This document shows positions 1-8,198 of a stretch of DNA of 64,000 nucleotides, in pieces; position 1 is the first letter of the stretch; each line of letters opens with the position of its first letter. Under the pieces are notes generated by a model. It was not told the DNA's origin and searched no databases. It was given only the letters and a program-made list of their open reading frames with translations. Both the position numbers and the translations under genes were made by a program. Origin of the DNA: Paraburkholderia azotifigens (lineage in GTDB: Bacteria > Pseudomonadota > Gammaproteobacteria > Burkholderiales > Burkholderiaceae); assembly GCF_007995085.1 (NCBI RefSeq), contig NZ_VOQS01000003.1, forward strand, positions 2,232,001 through 2,296,000, read 5' to 3'.

Positions 1-1242
1 GTGCGCGTAACTGCGGGGAGAAAACGCGAAGGTCAGCGCAATCATCGCGGCGATGCACACGGCGAGCATGATCCACGCAGTTGTGAAGCTGCCCGTGAGA
101 TCGCGCAAACGTCCTGCAACGACGGGCGAGATTGCCGCGATGATGAAGCCGACGCCCTGCACGAAGGCGACAAGTCGTCCGGCGATGCGATGATCGTCCG
201 CATGATCGAGCGAGGTCACGAGCGTCAGCGAAAACGTGCCGCCAAGGCCCGCGCCAGCGATCGCGACCCACGCGAGCGGCGCCGCATCGGGCGAGGCGAG
301 CAGCCCGACGATGCCGATGAATTGCGCGGACAGTCCCGCCACGAGCCAGGGGCGGCGGTCGCGGAACGACGCCGCCGCAAGCGGCAGCAGCAACGCCGAC
401 GCGGCCTGGAAGACAGTCATTGCCGCGAGCAGCGAGCCGCTGTGCGCGACGCTCGCGCCGCGCTGCTGATAGTAGGCGGGCAGCCACGCGACGAGTGTCG
501 TGTAGCCGCCGTTGACGAGCCCGAAGTGCACGCCGAGCGCCCACGCGCGACGCTTGCGCCAGATCGCGACGTGCTGCGCGTGAGGAGCATGGACGCCAGC
601 GTGAGCGGTATCGTGAGACGAAGACGCAGCGCGCTGCAACGCGAGCCAGCATGCGCATGCGAGCGCCGCCGGCACGGCCCACATCGCCAGTCCCGCATGC
701 CATGAGTCGAATGCCTTGGCGACATACGGGCTGAGGCTTGCGCCGAGACCGCCACCGCCCATGATCGACGCCGAGAACAGACCCATCGCGAGCGGCACGC
801 GCGCGTGAAAGCGCTGCTTCATCACGCCGGGGAGCAGCGCCTGGATGCCGGCAACGCCGATGCCTGCGACGAGCGCCGTCAACAGCATCGCCATGCCGCT
901 CGATGCGGCGAGGCGCGCACCGCACGCGGCGGCGATCGCCAGCAAGCCCAGTGCGACCCCGCGCGTTTCGCCGACCACGCGCGTCAGCAAACCCGCGCCG
1001 AATGCGCCGAATCCCATCGCGACGACGGGCAGGCTCGTCAGCAGCGAGGCGCCCGAAAAGCTGAGGCCCGTAGCCGCGCGGATCGTCGCCATCAGCGGAC
1101 TGATGGATGTGAGCAGCGGCCGCAGATTGATGCCGATCGCGACGATCGCCGCGAGCCAGAGCCCGTCCTTCCATGTCAGCGCCGCCGATGTCGTGGCGCG
1201 CGTCACGCGCGAAGAAGTGTCGATGCCGGGAGTCTGGTTCAC
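1..1242 (-). CDS. CynX/NimT-type MFS transporter, 3' end cut by window edge
   Basis: An inner-membrane major facilitator protein of which 414 codons lie in the window; the C-terminus runs off the left edge. The translation is strongly hydrophobic, with repeated membrane segments such as LAAIVAIGINLRPLLTS near the start and GFIIAAISPVVAGRLRDLTG near the visible end. The NLRP motif in the first helix and the overall pattern fit the CynX/NimT (cyanate/nitroimidazole) MFS subfamily; the substrate is unknown. I chose the GTG at 1242 because AGGTG lies 5 nt upstream; an in-frame ATG at 1278 has no ribosome binding site and lies inside a palindromic operator. It is divergent from a GntR regulator with two palindromes between them, so that regulator probably controls it. 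Confidence 0.85.
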   Translation of the reverse strand, partial: MNQTPGIDTSSRVTRATTSAALTWKDGLWLAAIVAIGINLRPLLTSISPLMATIRAATGLSFSGASLLTSLPVVAMGFGAFGAGLLTRVVGETRGVALGLLAIAAACGARLAASSGMAMLLTALVAGIGVAGIQALLPGVMKQRFHARVPLAMGLFSASIMGGGGLGASLSPYVAKAFDSWHAGLAMWAVPAALACACWLALQRAASSSHDTAHAGVHAPHAQHVAIWRKRRAWALGVHFGLVNGGYTTLVAWLPAYYQQRGASVAHSGSLLAAMTVFQAASALLLPLAAASFRDRRPWLVAGLSAQFIGIVGLLASPDAAPLAWVAIAGAGLGGTFSLTLVTSLDHADDHRIAGRLVAFVQGVGFIIAAISPVVAGRLRDLTGSFTTAWIMLAVCIAAMIALTFAFSPRSYAH

Positions 1243-1266
1243 TGGAACACCTGCGGGTGAGTCTGA

Positions 1267-1304
1267 ATGGTTAACCATAATAACGTAAAATGGTTAACCA
1301 TTTT
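1267..1304. promoter_or_regulatory. Tandem palindromic operators TGGTTAACCA
   Basis: Two copies of the palindrome ATGGTTAACCAT sit at 1267-1278 and 1290-1301. The second extends to a perfect 18-bp palindrome at 1287-1304. Their centres are 23 bp apart, about two helical turns. FadR-subfamily GntR regulators typically bind TGGT...ACCA palindromes, and a GntR/FCD gene starts at 1414 while the MFS gene reads away on the other strand. I infer that the regulator binds here cooperatively and controls both genes. Confidence 0.8.
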
Positions 1305-1413
1305 GGTGTGATCTGCTATGTCGCCTATTTGCATGCCGACGCTTGCACTGGATGCAGCCAGACGCGGCGGTCGCTAAAATACGGCCGCCTGCATCGAATC
1401 TCACTCGTCAAAC

Positions 1414-2121
1414 ATGGCCACACGCCCAACCACAACACCGCCCGCCACAGACGAAGACAACGTCGAGGACCGCATTTACGCGTCGATCACTACGGCGCTG
1501 CTCGAAGGCCGCCTGCGCCCGGGCGCGCAGCTCGTCGAACGCGATCTCGCGGCCGCGTTCGGCTGCACGCGCGGCGCGCTGCGCAAGGTGCTCGCGCGGC
1601 TCGGCTTCGAAGGCAAGCTCGTGCTGGAAGCGAATCGCGGCGCGTTCGTGCCGTCGCCGTCGGAGGAGGACGTGCGGGAGGTTTATCGCGCGCGGCAGAT
1701 CGTCGAGGCGGGTATCGTCACGGCGCTGTGCGGCGCGCTGTCGGCGCAGGACAGGCGCGCGCTGAAGGCGCATGTCGCCAGCGAGAAGAAGGCGCTGAAG
1801 AGTGAGCGCGTCGACGAGCAGGTGCGGCTCGCCGGGCACTTTCATGTGCTGCTGACGCAGATCGCGGGCGGCGCGGAGTTGCAGGGTTTCGTCGCGCAAC
1901 TGGTTGCGAAGACGGAACTGTACAAGGCGCTTTACGATCCGTCGAAAGGCACGACGTGCTCCGCCGACGAACATGCGCAATTGATCGAAGCGCTCGACGC
2001 AGGCGATCTGAATGCCGCGCTCGAAGCAATGCGCACGCATCTCGCGGAACTGGAAGAGCGTGTCGTCACGCGTATGCAATCCGGCGCGAGCGACGATCTC
2101 GGTGCGGTCTTTCGGGGATGA
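1414..2121 (+). CDS. GntR family regulator, FadR/FCD subfamily
   Basis: A 235-residue transcription factor. Residues about 17-85 form the winged helix (DRIYASITTALLEGRLRPG, then LVERDLAAAFGCTRGALRKV). Residues about 90-225 form the all-helical FCD ligand-binding domain, with the metal-type histidines seen in GHFHVLL, DEHAQLIE and MRTHLAEL. Length and domain order are normal for the subfamily. The ATG at 1414 has no strong ribosome binding site but no better start is visible. It is divergent from the MFS gene at 1242, and two TGGTTAACCA palindromes lie between, so it is probably an autoregulated repressor of that transporter released by a small carboxylate-like ligand. The ligand cannot be read from sequence. 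Confidence 0.88.
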   Translation: MATRPTTTPPATDEDNVEDRIYASITTALLEGRLRPGAQLVERDLAAAFGCTRGALRKVLARLGFEGKLVLEANRGAFVPSPSEEDVREVYRARQIVEAGIVTALCGALSAQDRRALKAHVASEKKALKSERVDEQVRLAGHFHVLLTQIAGGAELQGFVAQLVAKTELYKALYDPSKGTTCSADEHAQLIEALDAGDLNAALEAMRTHLAELEERVVTRMQSGASDDLGAVFRG

Positions 2122-2289
2122 TGAGACGAAGCGGGCGGCATGCGTTGCACATGCCGCGTCTGTTGCCGCTGTTGCGCTTGTTGCTTCTTATTGCGTGTGC
2201 CGCATGACGGGCGGCATTGTGCCGATTCGTTTCTCGCGTCCCGCCTGAATGAGTGCGAGACGCTGCTGCTTCTCCTGCTTGCCGCTACG

Positions 2290-2553
2290 TCAGCGGCGGC
2301 GCATCGGCGCGCTGCGCGGGCCGCTGCTGCGTTCGTCCTTGTGACGGAAGTTGATGCGCCCTTTGGTCAGGTCGTAGACCGACAGTTCGAGCGTGACGCG
2401 GTCGCCCGCGAGGATACGGATGTGATTCTTGCGCATGCGGCCCGATGCGTACGCGCCCACGACGACGCCGTTATCGAGCGTCACGCGGTAGCGGCTGTCG
2501 GGCAGTACTTCGTCGACGATGCCGTCCAGTTCAATGAGTTCTTCTTTCGCCAT
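2290..2553 (-). CDS. infA: Translation initiation factor IF-1 (accessory copy)
   Basis: An 87-residue S1/OB-fold protein that binds the ribosomal A site during initiation. The IF-1 signature is complete: [11 protein letters not shown] at the start, then [28 protein letters not shown] and [12 protein letters not shown]. It is longer than the usual 72 residues because of a basic tail ([12 protein letters not shown]). The start is supported by AGGAG 6 nt upstream. It stands alone rather than in a ribosomal protein operon, so I infer it is the second, non-operonic IF-1 common in Burkholderiales, possibly used under cold or stress. That role is inference; the family assignment is firm. Confidence 0.95.
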   Translation of the reverse strand: MAKEELIELDGIVDEVLPDSRYRVTLDNGVVVGAYASGRMRKNHIRILAGDRVTLELSVYDLTKGRINFRHKDERSSGPRSAPMRRR

Positions 2554-2678
2554 GCACTACTCCTGGTCGATGAGGGAAGGGTGCCGCGCGCGGCGCGCAG
2601 CATGTCTTGCGCGGCAGCGCGAACGCTGCTGCGGCGATACGGTTGAAACGTTGAAGCGCGCCTCGTGAGGCGTGTCCG

Positions 2679-2963
2679 TCAGAGATCGGATACGGTTTGC
2701 CCGTCCACGCGGCCGTCGATCACTTGCGATGCATGCTCGATGCACGCCATGCGCGCCTTCCCCGCGCCTTCGAACGGACGGAAGTACGCGAAGCGGAATA
2801 CGCGTCCGTCGGCGGAAGGATTTGCGCCGACGCGGCAGATGCGTACGGATGCATCGTAGCCGCTGTCGATCGAATTGCGGTGAGTCACGCCGCTCGCCGT
2901 GCGTCGCGGATAAACGAGCGGATGAATTTCGTAGCCTTTGTACGTCTTGATGCCTTGAGTCAT
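2679..2963 (-). CDS. Small conserved-looking hypothetical protein
   Basis: A 94-residue soluble protein I do not recognise. It begins MTQGIKTYKGYEIHPLVYPR and contains a short beta-rich, aromatic segment (GRVFRFAYFRPF). No signal peptide or membrane segment is visible. The ATG at 2963 is preferred over an in-frame TTG at 2969 because TCCT on the + strand (AGGA on the coding strand) lies 7 nt upstream of the ATG. It lies upstream of the IF-1 gene on the same strand with about 125 bp between, so co-transcription is possible but not shown. Codon use is normal for the window, which supports a real gene. Confidence 0.65.
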   Translation of the reverse strand: MTQGIKTYKGYEIHPLVYPRRTASGVTHRNSIDSGYDASVRICRVGANPSADGRVFRFAYFRPFEGAGKARMACIEHASQVIDGRVDGQTVSDL

Positions 2964-3482
2964 ATGCAAATCCTGTCATGCGTGCTGCCGACACGCTCTG
3001 CATCGCGCAGGCTCAGCGAATGGGCAGCAGGCGGCGCAGCACCGTGGGGCGCACCGCAATGAAAAAGTTTGGTGCGAGCCCAATGCGTAGGCTCGAACAC
3101 GGCCGCGAACAACGCGGAACGGATGGAGATAAATACGCTGATGCCGCGCAGGCACCGAACGTAGCAAGTGTCACCCGGTCGGGTTCAAGCGCGCAGCGCG
3201 TGGCCGAAGTGACGAAGACCGCCGGGTTACCGCTGCATGCTGTTGCGCGGCGACGGGACGGCTGGGACGTAACGCAATTAATGCAACGCGGTGAAAACGG
3301 AAACTGACGAAAGACGTTGACGCGTCGCGGTTAAGAAGATGCCGGACGATGCTGGCAGAACGCTGCGTGCTTCATATTATGCCCTAAAAACAGGGTTCTG
3401 TGTAGCAGAAACTTTCGCGTGGCCGCTTGCGCGCAGCACGCCGTCTTCGAAGATAGCGACAGAGCATGTTGGCTTCGGGCGC
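2964..3482. other. 519-bp intergenic region without recognisable gene
   Basis: Both flanking genes are on the minus strand. Several open frames cross the region but they are arginine-rich, lack ribosome binding sites and look like no protein family. The part next to 2963 presumably holds the promoter of the 94-residue protein. A weak CCCT/AGGG hairpin near 3382-3395 lies downstream of the gene ending at 3483, without a clear T tract. I see no RNA gene here. Confidence 0.5.
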
Positions 3483-3701
3483 TTATTCCGTTGTTTGCGT
3501 CATCCGTTTTTGCAGTTCGCGCGAGGCGGCGAGCGGGATGCGCGCGTCGTCCCATTGCGCCAGCCATTCGACTTCCTTCGACGTAAAAATCTGGCCGTGA
3601 TTGCGCAGCGCGTATTGCAGCGAATCGATGATGTGATTGCGAATGATCTCGGGCGTGCGTGCGTCGTCGAGCACGGAACGAAACGCTTCGAGCGTAGCCA
3701 T
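3483..3701 (-). CDS. Small helical hypothetical protein
   Basis: A 72-residue acidic, probably all-helical protein (MATLEAFRSVLDDARTPEII at the start, then NHIIDSLQYALRN and SKEVEWLAQWDDAR). The start is supported by AGAGG 6 nt upstream of the ATG. I do not recognise a named family; the composition and clean ribosome site favour a real small gene. It is a single gene, convergent with nothing, and its upstream region faces the secreted-protein gene at 3897 on the opposite strand, so the two promoters share about 195 bp. No function can be proposed. Confidence 0.6.
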   Translation of the reverse strand: MATLEAFRSVLDDARTPEIIRNHIIDSLQYALRNHGQIFTSKEVEWLAQWDDARIPLAASRELQKRMTQTTE

Positions 3702-3896
3702 CGGTTGCCTCTTTTCGGTGAACGCTTGTGAAAGACCTGACTCTTATCGCACATCAAAAAGCGCGCTGCCACGCGGTCAAAATTCGCGCTGCCTTATTGG
3801 CGTTTCCGGTCGCGCGCCGTGTTGGGTATGCGCTTTGCAACGCGCGTTTTGCAAGGCGTATGCGTCCTGCCAGTTCCAACCGATACGAGGCACTTC

Positions 3897-4310
3897 ATGA
3901 CATTCAGAACGATTGCGCCCCTCGCGTTATGGACCGTCGCGCAACTGGCGATCGCGGCAACGGGCGACGCGTCGTGCGGTGTGCTGTCGGGAGCGGGCGG
4001 GGGTGCATCGCGTGCGTCGGGCGCATCGGGCGTGCCGGTCGCGAGCGGCTTTGCACTGCGTGACGGTGAGCCCGTCGATTTCATCGCGGGCGGCAGGACC
4101 GTGCGCGGCACGCTGCATGTGACGATGGATGGCGGCATCTATCGCGCGTACTGGCAGCCGCAAGGCCGGCCCGAACGTTACGTGCTGGCGAATGCGGGCA
4201 CGGACGCAGTGCGCCTGATCGCCACGCCGGCGCAGGGCTCGCCTGCCGCCGACGGCATGCCGGGTACGACACTCAATCCGCAGCAGGTGCTGTCGTGTCC
4301 GGCGTTCTGA
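3897..4310 (+). CDS. Secreted small protein of unknown function
   Basis: A 137-residue protein with an N-terminal Sec signal peptide (MTFRTIAPLALWTVAQLAIA, cleavage expected near AIA-ATG or soon after). The mature part has a Gly/Ala/Ser-rich linker followed by a probable beta domain (GFALRDGEPVDFIAGGRTV, YRAYWQPQGRPERYVLAN). Two cysteines (near residue 26 and near the C-terminus, LSCPAF) could form a disulphide in the periplasm. I chose ATG 3897 over an earlier in-frame start because GAGG lies 6 nt upstream and the signal peptide then begins correctly. No family recognised; it is convergent with the phosphatase-like gene ending at 4323. Confidence 0.65.
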   Translation: MTFRTIAPLALWTVAQLAIAATGDASCGVLSGAGGGASRASGASGVPVASGFALRDGEPVDFIAGGRTVRGTLHVTMDGGIYRAYWQPQGRPERYVLANAGTDAVRLIATPAQGSPAADGMPGTTLNPQQVLSCPAF

Positions 4311-4322
4311 CCGTCATGACGA

Positions 4323-4904
4323 TCAGGCCTGACGATGATGCGCGGGCCACCATGTCCAGCCGCGCTCGCCGCGCCGCAGTTCGACGACGGCGAGCGGCGG
4401 CACTTCGATCCGCGCGAAGGCAGCGGGCGGCATCTGCAACACATGCATCAGGGCCGCGCGAATCACGCTCGCGTGCGTCACGGCGACCGCGTCGCCGCGA
4501 TGCTCGAACGCATCGGCCCAGTCGCCGACGCGCAGCGTCAGCGCATCGAACGATTCGCCGCCATGCGGTGCGGCCGACGGATCGCGTGTCCATGCGGCGA
4601 GCGCCTCGGGCTCTTCGTCGGCGAGTTCGATCAGGCGGCGGCCTCGCCAGCGCCCGTAGTCCATCTCGGCGAGCGCAGGCACGGACACGGTATGCGGCGC
4701 GAATCCGAGCGCCTGCGCCGTGGTCAGCGCGCAGGCAGCGGGGCTGCTCAGCGCAAGACTGGCCTCCAGCAGATGCGCGTTCGACGCACGAAACGCCTCG
4801 GCTTCTTCTAGAGCGCGTGCATCGAGTGGATCGTCGTCGGGGAAGGCGCCTTTGCGTTGCGCGGCCGTCGCCGGGTGGCTGATCAACAACAGACGTGTGC
4901 GCAT
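4323..4904 (-). CDS. Histidine phosphatase superfamily protein with altered RHG motif
   Basis: A 193-residue cytosolic protein of the phosphoglycerate mutase/CobC-like histidine phosphatase fold. The first strand reads MRTRLLLISHPATAAQRKG, where the canonical RHG is replaced by SHP: the nucleophile-position histidine stays but the adjacent Arg and Gly are lost. Other family marks remain: MDYGRWRGR, PHGGESFDALTLRVGDW and the second histidine in VTHASVIRAAL. It is divergent from a cobalamin riboswitch 80 bp away, and CobC (alpha-ribazole phosphatase) is in this superfamily, so a corrin link is possible. The missing arginine makes activity uncertain. ATG 4904 was chosen because it begins directly at the first beta strand. 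Confidence 0.75.
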   Translation of the reverse strand: MRTRLLLISHPATAAQRKGAFPDDDPLDARALEEAEAFRASNAHLLEASLALSSPAACALTTAQALGFAPHTVSVPALAEMDYGRWRGRRLIELADEEPEALAAWTRDPSAAPHGGESFDALTLRVGDWADAFEHRGDAVAVTHASVIRAALMHVLQMPPAAFARIEVPPLAVVELRRGERGWTWWPAHHRQA

Positions 4905-4984
4905 CGGCGGCTCATTGTCGGAACGATGTGGACAAAGGGGGAGCAAAGCGGGAAGAAAGCGGGAGCGTCTCGCAGTTTAGCGCG

Positions 4985-5105
4985 TAGAATAGGCGCCACT
5001 CGAAGCGCGGAAGCCGGTGCAAGCCCGGCGCGGTCGCGCCACTGTAATCGGCAGTCAATGCGTACGCAAACATGCAGGACACAAGCCGGAAGCCAGACCC
5101 AAGCT
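4985..5105 (+). promoter_or_regulatory. Cobalamin (B12) riboswitch
   Basis: The sequence shows the adenosylcobalamin aptamer order: a GGCGCC start near 4993, GCCGGTGCAAGCCCGGC, GCGGTCGCGCCACTGTAA, and the B12 box AGCCGGAAGCCAGAC at 5084-5098. It lies 57-64 nt before the cbtB start. A GGGG(5132-5135)/CCCC hairpin ends against the AGGAG ribosome site at 5148-5152, which suggests control of translation initiation. Bound cobalamin is expected to turn cbtBA off. Box boundaries are approximate. Confidence 0.93.
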
Positions 5106-5161
5106 TCGACTTCCCTCATCAATCGACTATCGGGGCGCGTTACCCCCAGGAGATATCCGTC

Positions 5162-5386
5162 ATGAACGACACCGCTCTGAACCACGCCCGTCAGACCGAT
5201 CAACCCGCTATCACGCCGATCCCGCTGCGCGAACTGCTGCCCTGGGTCATCTTCGGCGGTCTGCTGATGTTGCTCGCGCTGTATTTCGTCGGCGCGGAGC
5301 AAGGCGCTACCTCGCTGTTTTCCGGCATGTACGTGCATGAATTCGTGCACGACGGCCGCCACCTGCTCGGCTTTCCTTGCCACTGA
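5162..5386 (+). CDS. cbtB: CbtB, small cobalt transporter subunit
   Basis: A 74-residue single-pass membrane protein. After a polar N-terminus, residues about 25-45 form one membrane helix (LPWVIFGGLLMLLALYFVG), followed by the histidine-containing metal-binding tail typical of CbtB (MYVHEFVHDGRHLLGFPCH). CbtB works with CbtA as a predicted cobalt importer for corrin synthesis. The ATG at 5162 has AGGAG 9 nt upstream; an earlier in-frame start at 5072 would lie inside the riboswitch and is rejected. The gene is first in a two-gene operon with cbtA 21 bp downstream, under the cobalamin riboswitch. Confidence 0.93.
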   Translation: MNDTALNHARQTDQPAITPIPLRELLPWVIFGGLLMLLALYFVGAEQGATSLFSGMYVHEFVHDGRHLLGFPCH

Positions 5387-5407
5387 TCGCGTAAGGGAGT
5401 CATCACC

Positions 5408-6175
5408 ATGGTTGGTAAGTTGCTGATGCGAGGCATGCTCGCAGGCATCGTCGCGGGCTTGCTGACGTTCGCGTTCGCGCGCGTGGCGGGTGAACCGCTG
5501 GTCGATACGGCGATCTCGTTCGAAGAAAAGATGCACGCCATGCACGAACAGGGCGACGCGGGCGGTCACGATCACGAGGAAGAACTCGTCAGCCGCGGCA
5601 CGCAGGCGGGTCTCGGACTGCTGACGGGCGTCGTCGCGTATGGCATGGCGTTCGGCGGCCTGTTCGCGCTGACCTTCGCGTATCTGCACGGGCGCGTCGG
5701 CAAGCTCAGCGCCCGTGCGTTGTCCGCATGGCTCGCGCTCGGCGCATACGTCGCCGTCGTGCTGGCGCCGACCATCAAATATCCGGCGAATCCGCCTTCC
5801 GTCGGCGATCCCGACACGATCGGCATGCGCACCGGGCTGTTCTTCCTGATGATCGTCACGTCGCTCGTCGTTGCCGTGTTTTCGATGAAAGTGCGCAAGC
5901 ACCTGATGCCGCGTCTCGGCTTGTGGAATGCGTCGATTGCGGGCGGCATCGTGTTCGTCGCGATCATCGCCGCGATCCAGATCGCGCTGCCGACGGTCAA
6001 CGAAGTGCCCGAAGGTTTCCCGGCCGTCGTGCTGTGGAAGTTCCGCGTAACGGCGCTCGGCATGCAGGCGATCATGTGGGCCGTCATCGGTCTGCTGTTC
6101 GGCGCGCTGGTCGAGCGCAGCGAACGCATCGCGCGTGCATCGAATACGGCAGCGCGCAAGTCAGCCTATCTGTAA
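5408..6175 (+). CDS. cbtA: CbtA, cobalt transporter membrane subunit
   Basis: A 255-residue integral membrane protein with about five hydrophobic segments, beginning MVGKLLMRGMLAGIVAGLL. After the first helix there is an acidic/His metal-binding loop (HAMHEQGDAGGHDHEEE, residues about 42-60), as expected for CbtA. Later helices include GLLTGVVAYGMAFGGLFAL and LFFLMIVTSLVVAVFS. It follows cbtB by 21 bp and GGGAG precedes the ATG closely. Both genes are repressed by cobalamin if the upstream riboswitch works as predicted. The family and role are well established as a genomic prediction; direct transport data for this strain are not implied. Confidence 0.93.
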   Translation: MVGKLLMRGMLAGIVAGLLTFAFARVAGEPLVDTAISFEEKMHAMHEQGDAGGHDHEEELVSRGTQAGLGLLTGVVAYGMAFGGLFALTFAYLHGRVGKLSARALSAWLALGAYVAVVLAPTIKYPANPPSVGDPDTIGMRTGLFFLMIVTSLVVAVFSMKVRKHLMPRLGLWNASIAGGIVFVAIIAAIQIALPTVNEVPEGFPAVVLWKFRVTALGMQAIMWAVIGLLFGALVERSERIARASNTAARKSAYL

Positions 6176-6226
6176 CGCTTCTCTGCGCGCCTGCGCATCA
6201 TTGCGCGGGTGCGCGTCTTCGTCTTT

Positions 6227-7096
6227 TCAGTTCGCCATTTCCAGAAACCGCGCCAGACACGGATTGCGGTTCGACGGCAACCACACCAGCATCTGCGAGA
6301 TCGTCGGCGCGTTCGCGAGCGGCCTGAACACGACGCCCGCCAGTTGCGCCTTGCTCATCGACTTCGGCACGAGCGCGATGCCGACGCCTTCATCGACGAG
6401 ACTCAGCACCGTCTGCTGTAACTGCACTTCGAAGCGCACGTCGGGCGCGAAGCCGCCTTGCGCGCAATGATCGACGATGGTCGCGCGCAGACTCGGCGAC
6501 ACGGCTTCCGACGCCATCACGAACGGTTCGTGCGCGAGTTGCGCGACGTTCAGCTGGCGCGCGCGGGCGAGGGCATGATCGCGCGACAGCGCGACGCACA
6601 GCGGCTCCGTGAAGATCGCGCGCGTGTCGAGGCTCTTGCTGGGCGCACCGGGGAACATGATTGCGGCGTCGATCTGTCCGCTCAGCACTTGCGACGCCAG
6701 ATCGTTCGATACCACTTCGCGCAGGTTCAGCGTCACGTCGGGGTACGCGTCGCCATACGCGCGCGCGTACGCAGGCAGCACGCTGTACGCGGCGCACATC
6801 GTAAAGCCGATGTTCAGTTGCCCGCTGTCGCCGACAGACGCCGCACGCGCATTCTTCGCCGCCTGCTCGATCGACGCGAGGATCGCTTTCGCGTCCTCAT
6901 AGAAGCGCTCGCCGGCTGCCGTGAGCGTGACGCTGCGCGGACTGCGCTCGATTAGTGTGACGCCCAGCGACGCCTCCAGCGCAGCCAGTTGCCGGCTCAG
7001 CGGCGGCTGCGACAGGTTCAGGCGCGCGGCAGCCCGGCCGAAATGCCGGGATTCGGCGAGCGTGACGAAGTAGCGGAGGGGCTTGACGTCGAGCAT
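6227..7096 (-). CDS. LysR-type transcriptional regulator
   Basis: A 289-residue LTTR. Residues 1-60 form the helix-turn-helix (LRYFVTLAESRHFGRAAARL, SQPPLSRQLAALEASLG, RSVTLTAAGERFYEDA). The rest is the two-lobed periplasmic-binding-type effector domain (GQLNIGFTMCAAYSVLP onward). The Q-P-P-L-S-R-Q recognition segment resembles the BenM/CatM-like subgroup, but the effector is unknown. It is divergent from the AEC transporter at 7203, with about 100 bp between, the classical layout for a regulator and its target. No strong ribosome binding site is visible at ATG 7096; a second ATG is not present nearby. Confidence 0.9.
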   Translation of the reverse strand: MLDVKPLRYFVTLAESRHFGRAAARLNLSQPPLSRQLAALEASLGVTLIERSPRSVTLTAAGERFYEDAKAILASIEQAAKNARAASVGDSGQLNIGFTMCAAYSVLPAYARAYGDAYPDVTLNLREVVSNDLASQVLSGQIDAAIMFPGAPSKSLDTRAIFTEPLCVALSRDHALARARQLNVAQLAHEPFVMASEAVSPSLRATIVDHCAQGGFAPDVRFEVQLQQTVLSLVDEGVGIALVPKSMSKAQLAGVVFRPLANAPTISQMLVWLPSNRNPCLARFLEMAN

Positions 7097-7202
7097 GATG
7101 CAAAAAGGTATTGTCGAGGGTTTTATTCAGCATTGGATTGTATAGATGCAAACGCTTACGCTGCGCGTTTCGGTCTTCTTCCGTGCTTGCCGCCGCAATC
7201 TC

Positions 7203-8153
7203 ATGCTGTCCACGCTCGAAATCCTGCTGCCCGTCTTCGCGCTGATCTTCGCGGGCTTTTTGTGCCGCCGCCGCGATCTGCTCGGACGGGCGGCCGCTTC
7301 CGAACTCAACCGTTTTGTCGTGTGGCTCGCGCTGCCCGCGCTGCTGTTCGACACAATGGCCCATTCAAGCTGGCAGCAGCTCGACCAGCCGGCCTTCATC
7401 ATCACCTTCTCGATTGCCTGCGCGGGCGTGTTCGTCGCCGTGCTGCTGGTGCGCGTCGCGAGCGGACGGCATCTCGCCGATGCCAGCGTCGACGCGATCG
7501 CGGCCTCGTATCCGAACACGGGCTACATCGGCTTTCCGCTCGGGCTGCTGGCGTTCGGCAAGGCCAGCCTCACGCCGACCACCATTGCGACGATTCTCGT
7601 CGCCTGCGTGCTGTTCGCGCTCGCGATCGTGCTGATCGAAATCGGCTTGCAGACGGAGCGCACGCCGCACAAGCTCGGCGCGAAGGTGGCGTGGCGGCTG
7701 TTGAAGAATCCGCTGATCGCTTCGCCGATCCTCGGCGTGCTGGCGGCGAGCGTGCATATGACGCTGCCGCAGAGCGCCGAGACGTTCCTGAAGCTGCTGA
7801 GCGGCGCGGCGAGTCCGTGCGCGCTGGTGAGTCTTGGGCTCTTTCTGGCGGAAAAGCGTCCCGTGAGAGATGAGGGCGGCGAATCGCTCACGTCGTTCGT
7901 GCTGACGGCCATCAAGCTGATCGCGCAGCCGGCGCTCGCGTGGTGGGTCGCGGCGCGTGTCTTCGGGCTGCCGGCGCCGATGGTCGACATGGCCGTGCTG
8001 CTCGCCGCGCTGCCGACGGGCACGGGCCCCTACATGCTCGCCGAGTTCTATCGTCGCGAGGCACGGATCACGTCGCAGACCATTCTGCTGTCGACGCTCG
8101 GATCGCTCGTGACGCTGTCGCTGCTGCTGTTCTACATGCACGCACCGGGGTGA
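7203..8153 (+). CDS. AEC family (auxin efflux carrier-type) transporter
   Basis: A 316-residue inner-membrane permease with about ten helices: MLSTLEILLPVFALIFAGFL at the start, a middle cytosolic stretch (LQTERTPHKLGAKVAWRLLKNP) and a second five-helix bundle ending in LGSLVTLSLLLFYMHAPG. The motif ASYPNTGYIGFPLG is typical of bacterial AEC/MleP/MdcF carriers, which move malonate, malate or similar anions. I start at ATG 7203, where the first helix begins; the earlier ATG at 7146 would add an arginine-rich leader and has no ribosome site. It is probably controlled by the divergent LysR gene, and a terminator hairpin follows at 8199-8225. Confidence 0.88.
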   Translation: MLSTLEILLPVFALIFAGFLCRRRDLLGRAAASELNRFVVWLALPALLFDTMAHSSWQQLDQPAFIITFSIACAGVFVAVLLVRVASGRHLADASVDAIAASYPNTGYIGFPLGLLAFGKASLTPTTIATILVACVLFALAIVLIEIGLQTERTPHKLGAKVAWRLLKNPLIASPILGVLAASVHMTLPQSAETFLKLLSGAASPCALVSLGLFLAEKRPVRDEGGESLTSFVLTAIKLIAQPALAWWVAARVFGLPAPMVDMAVLLAALPTGTGPYMLAEFYRREARITSQTILLSTLGSLVTLSLLLFYMHAPG

Positions 8154-8198
8154 CGGGCGTCCGCCCATCCGTTGTCGCGGTCTCGCAACGCGCATCCC

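Noticed and set aside
1..705. Long + strand open frame of 234 codons
   Set aside because: It is extremely Arg/Asp/Glu-rich with no domain, and is the antisense shadow of the MFS gene whose translation shows clear membrane helices.
2978..3307. 109-codon + strand frame
   Set aside because: No ribosome site, no recognisable domain and Arg-rich composition; treated as non-coding.
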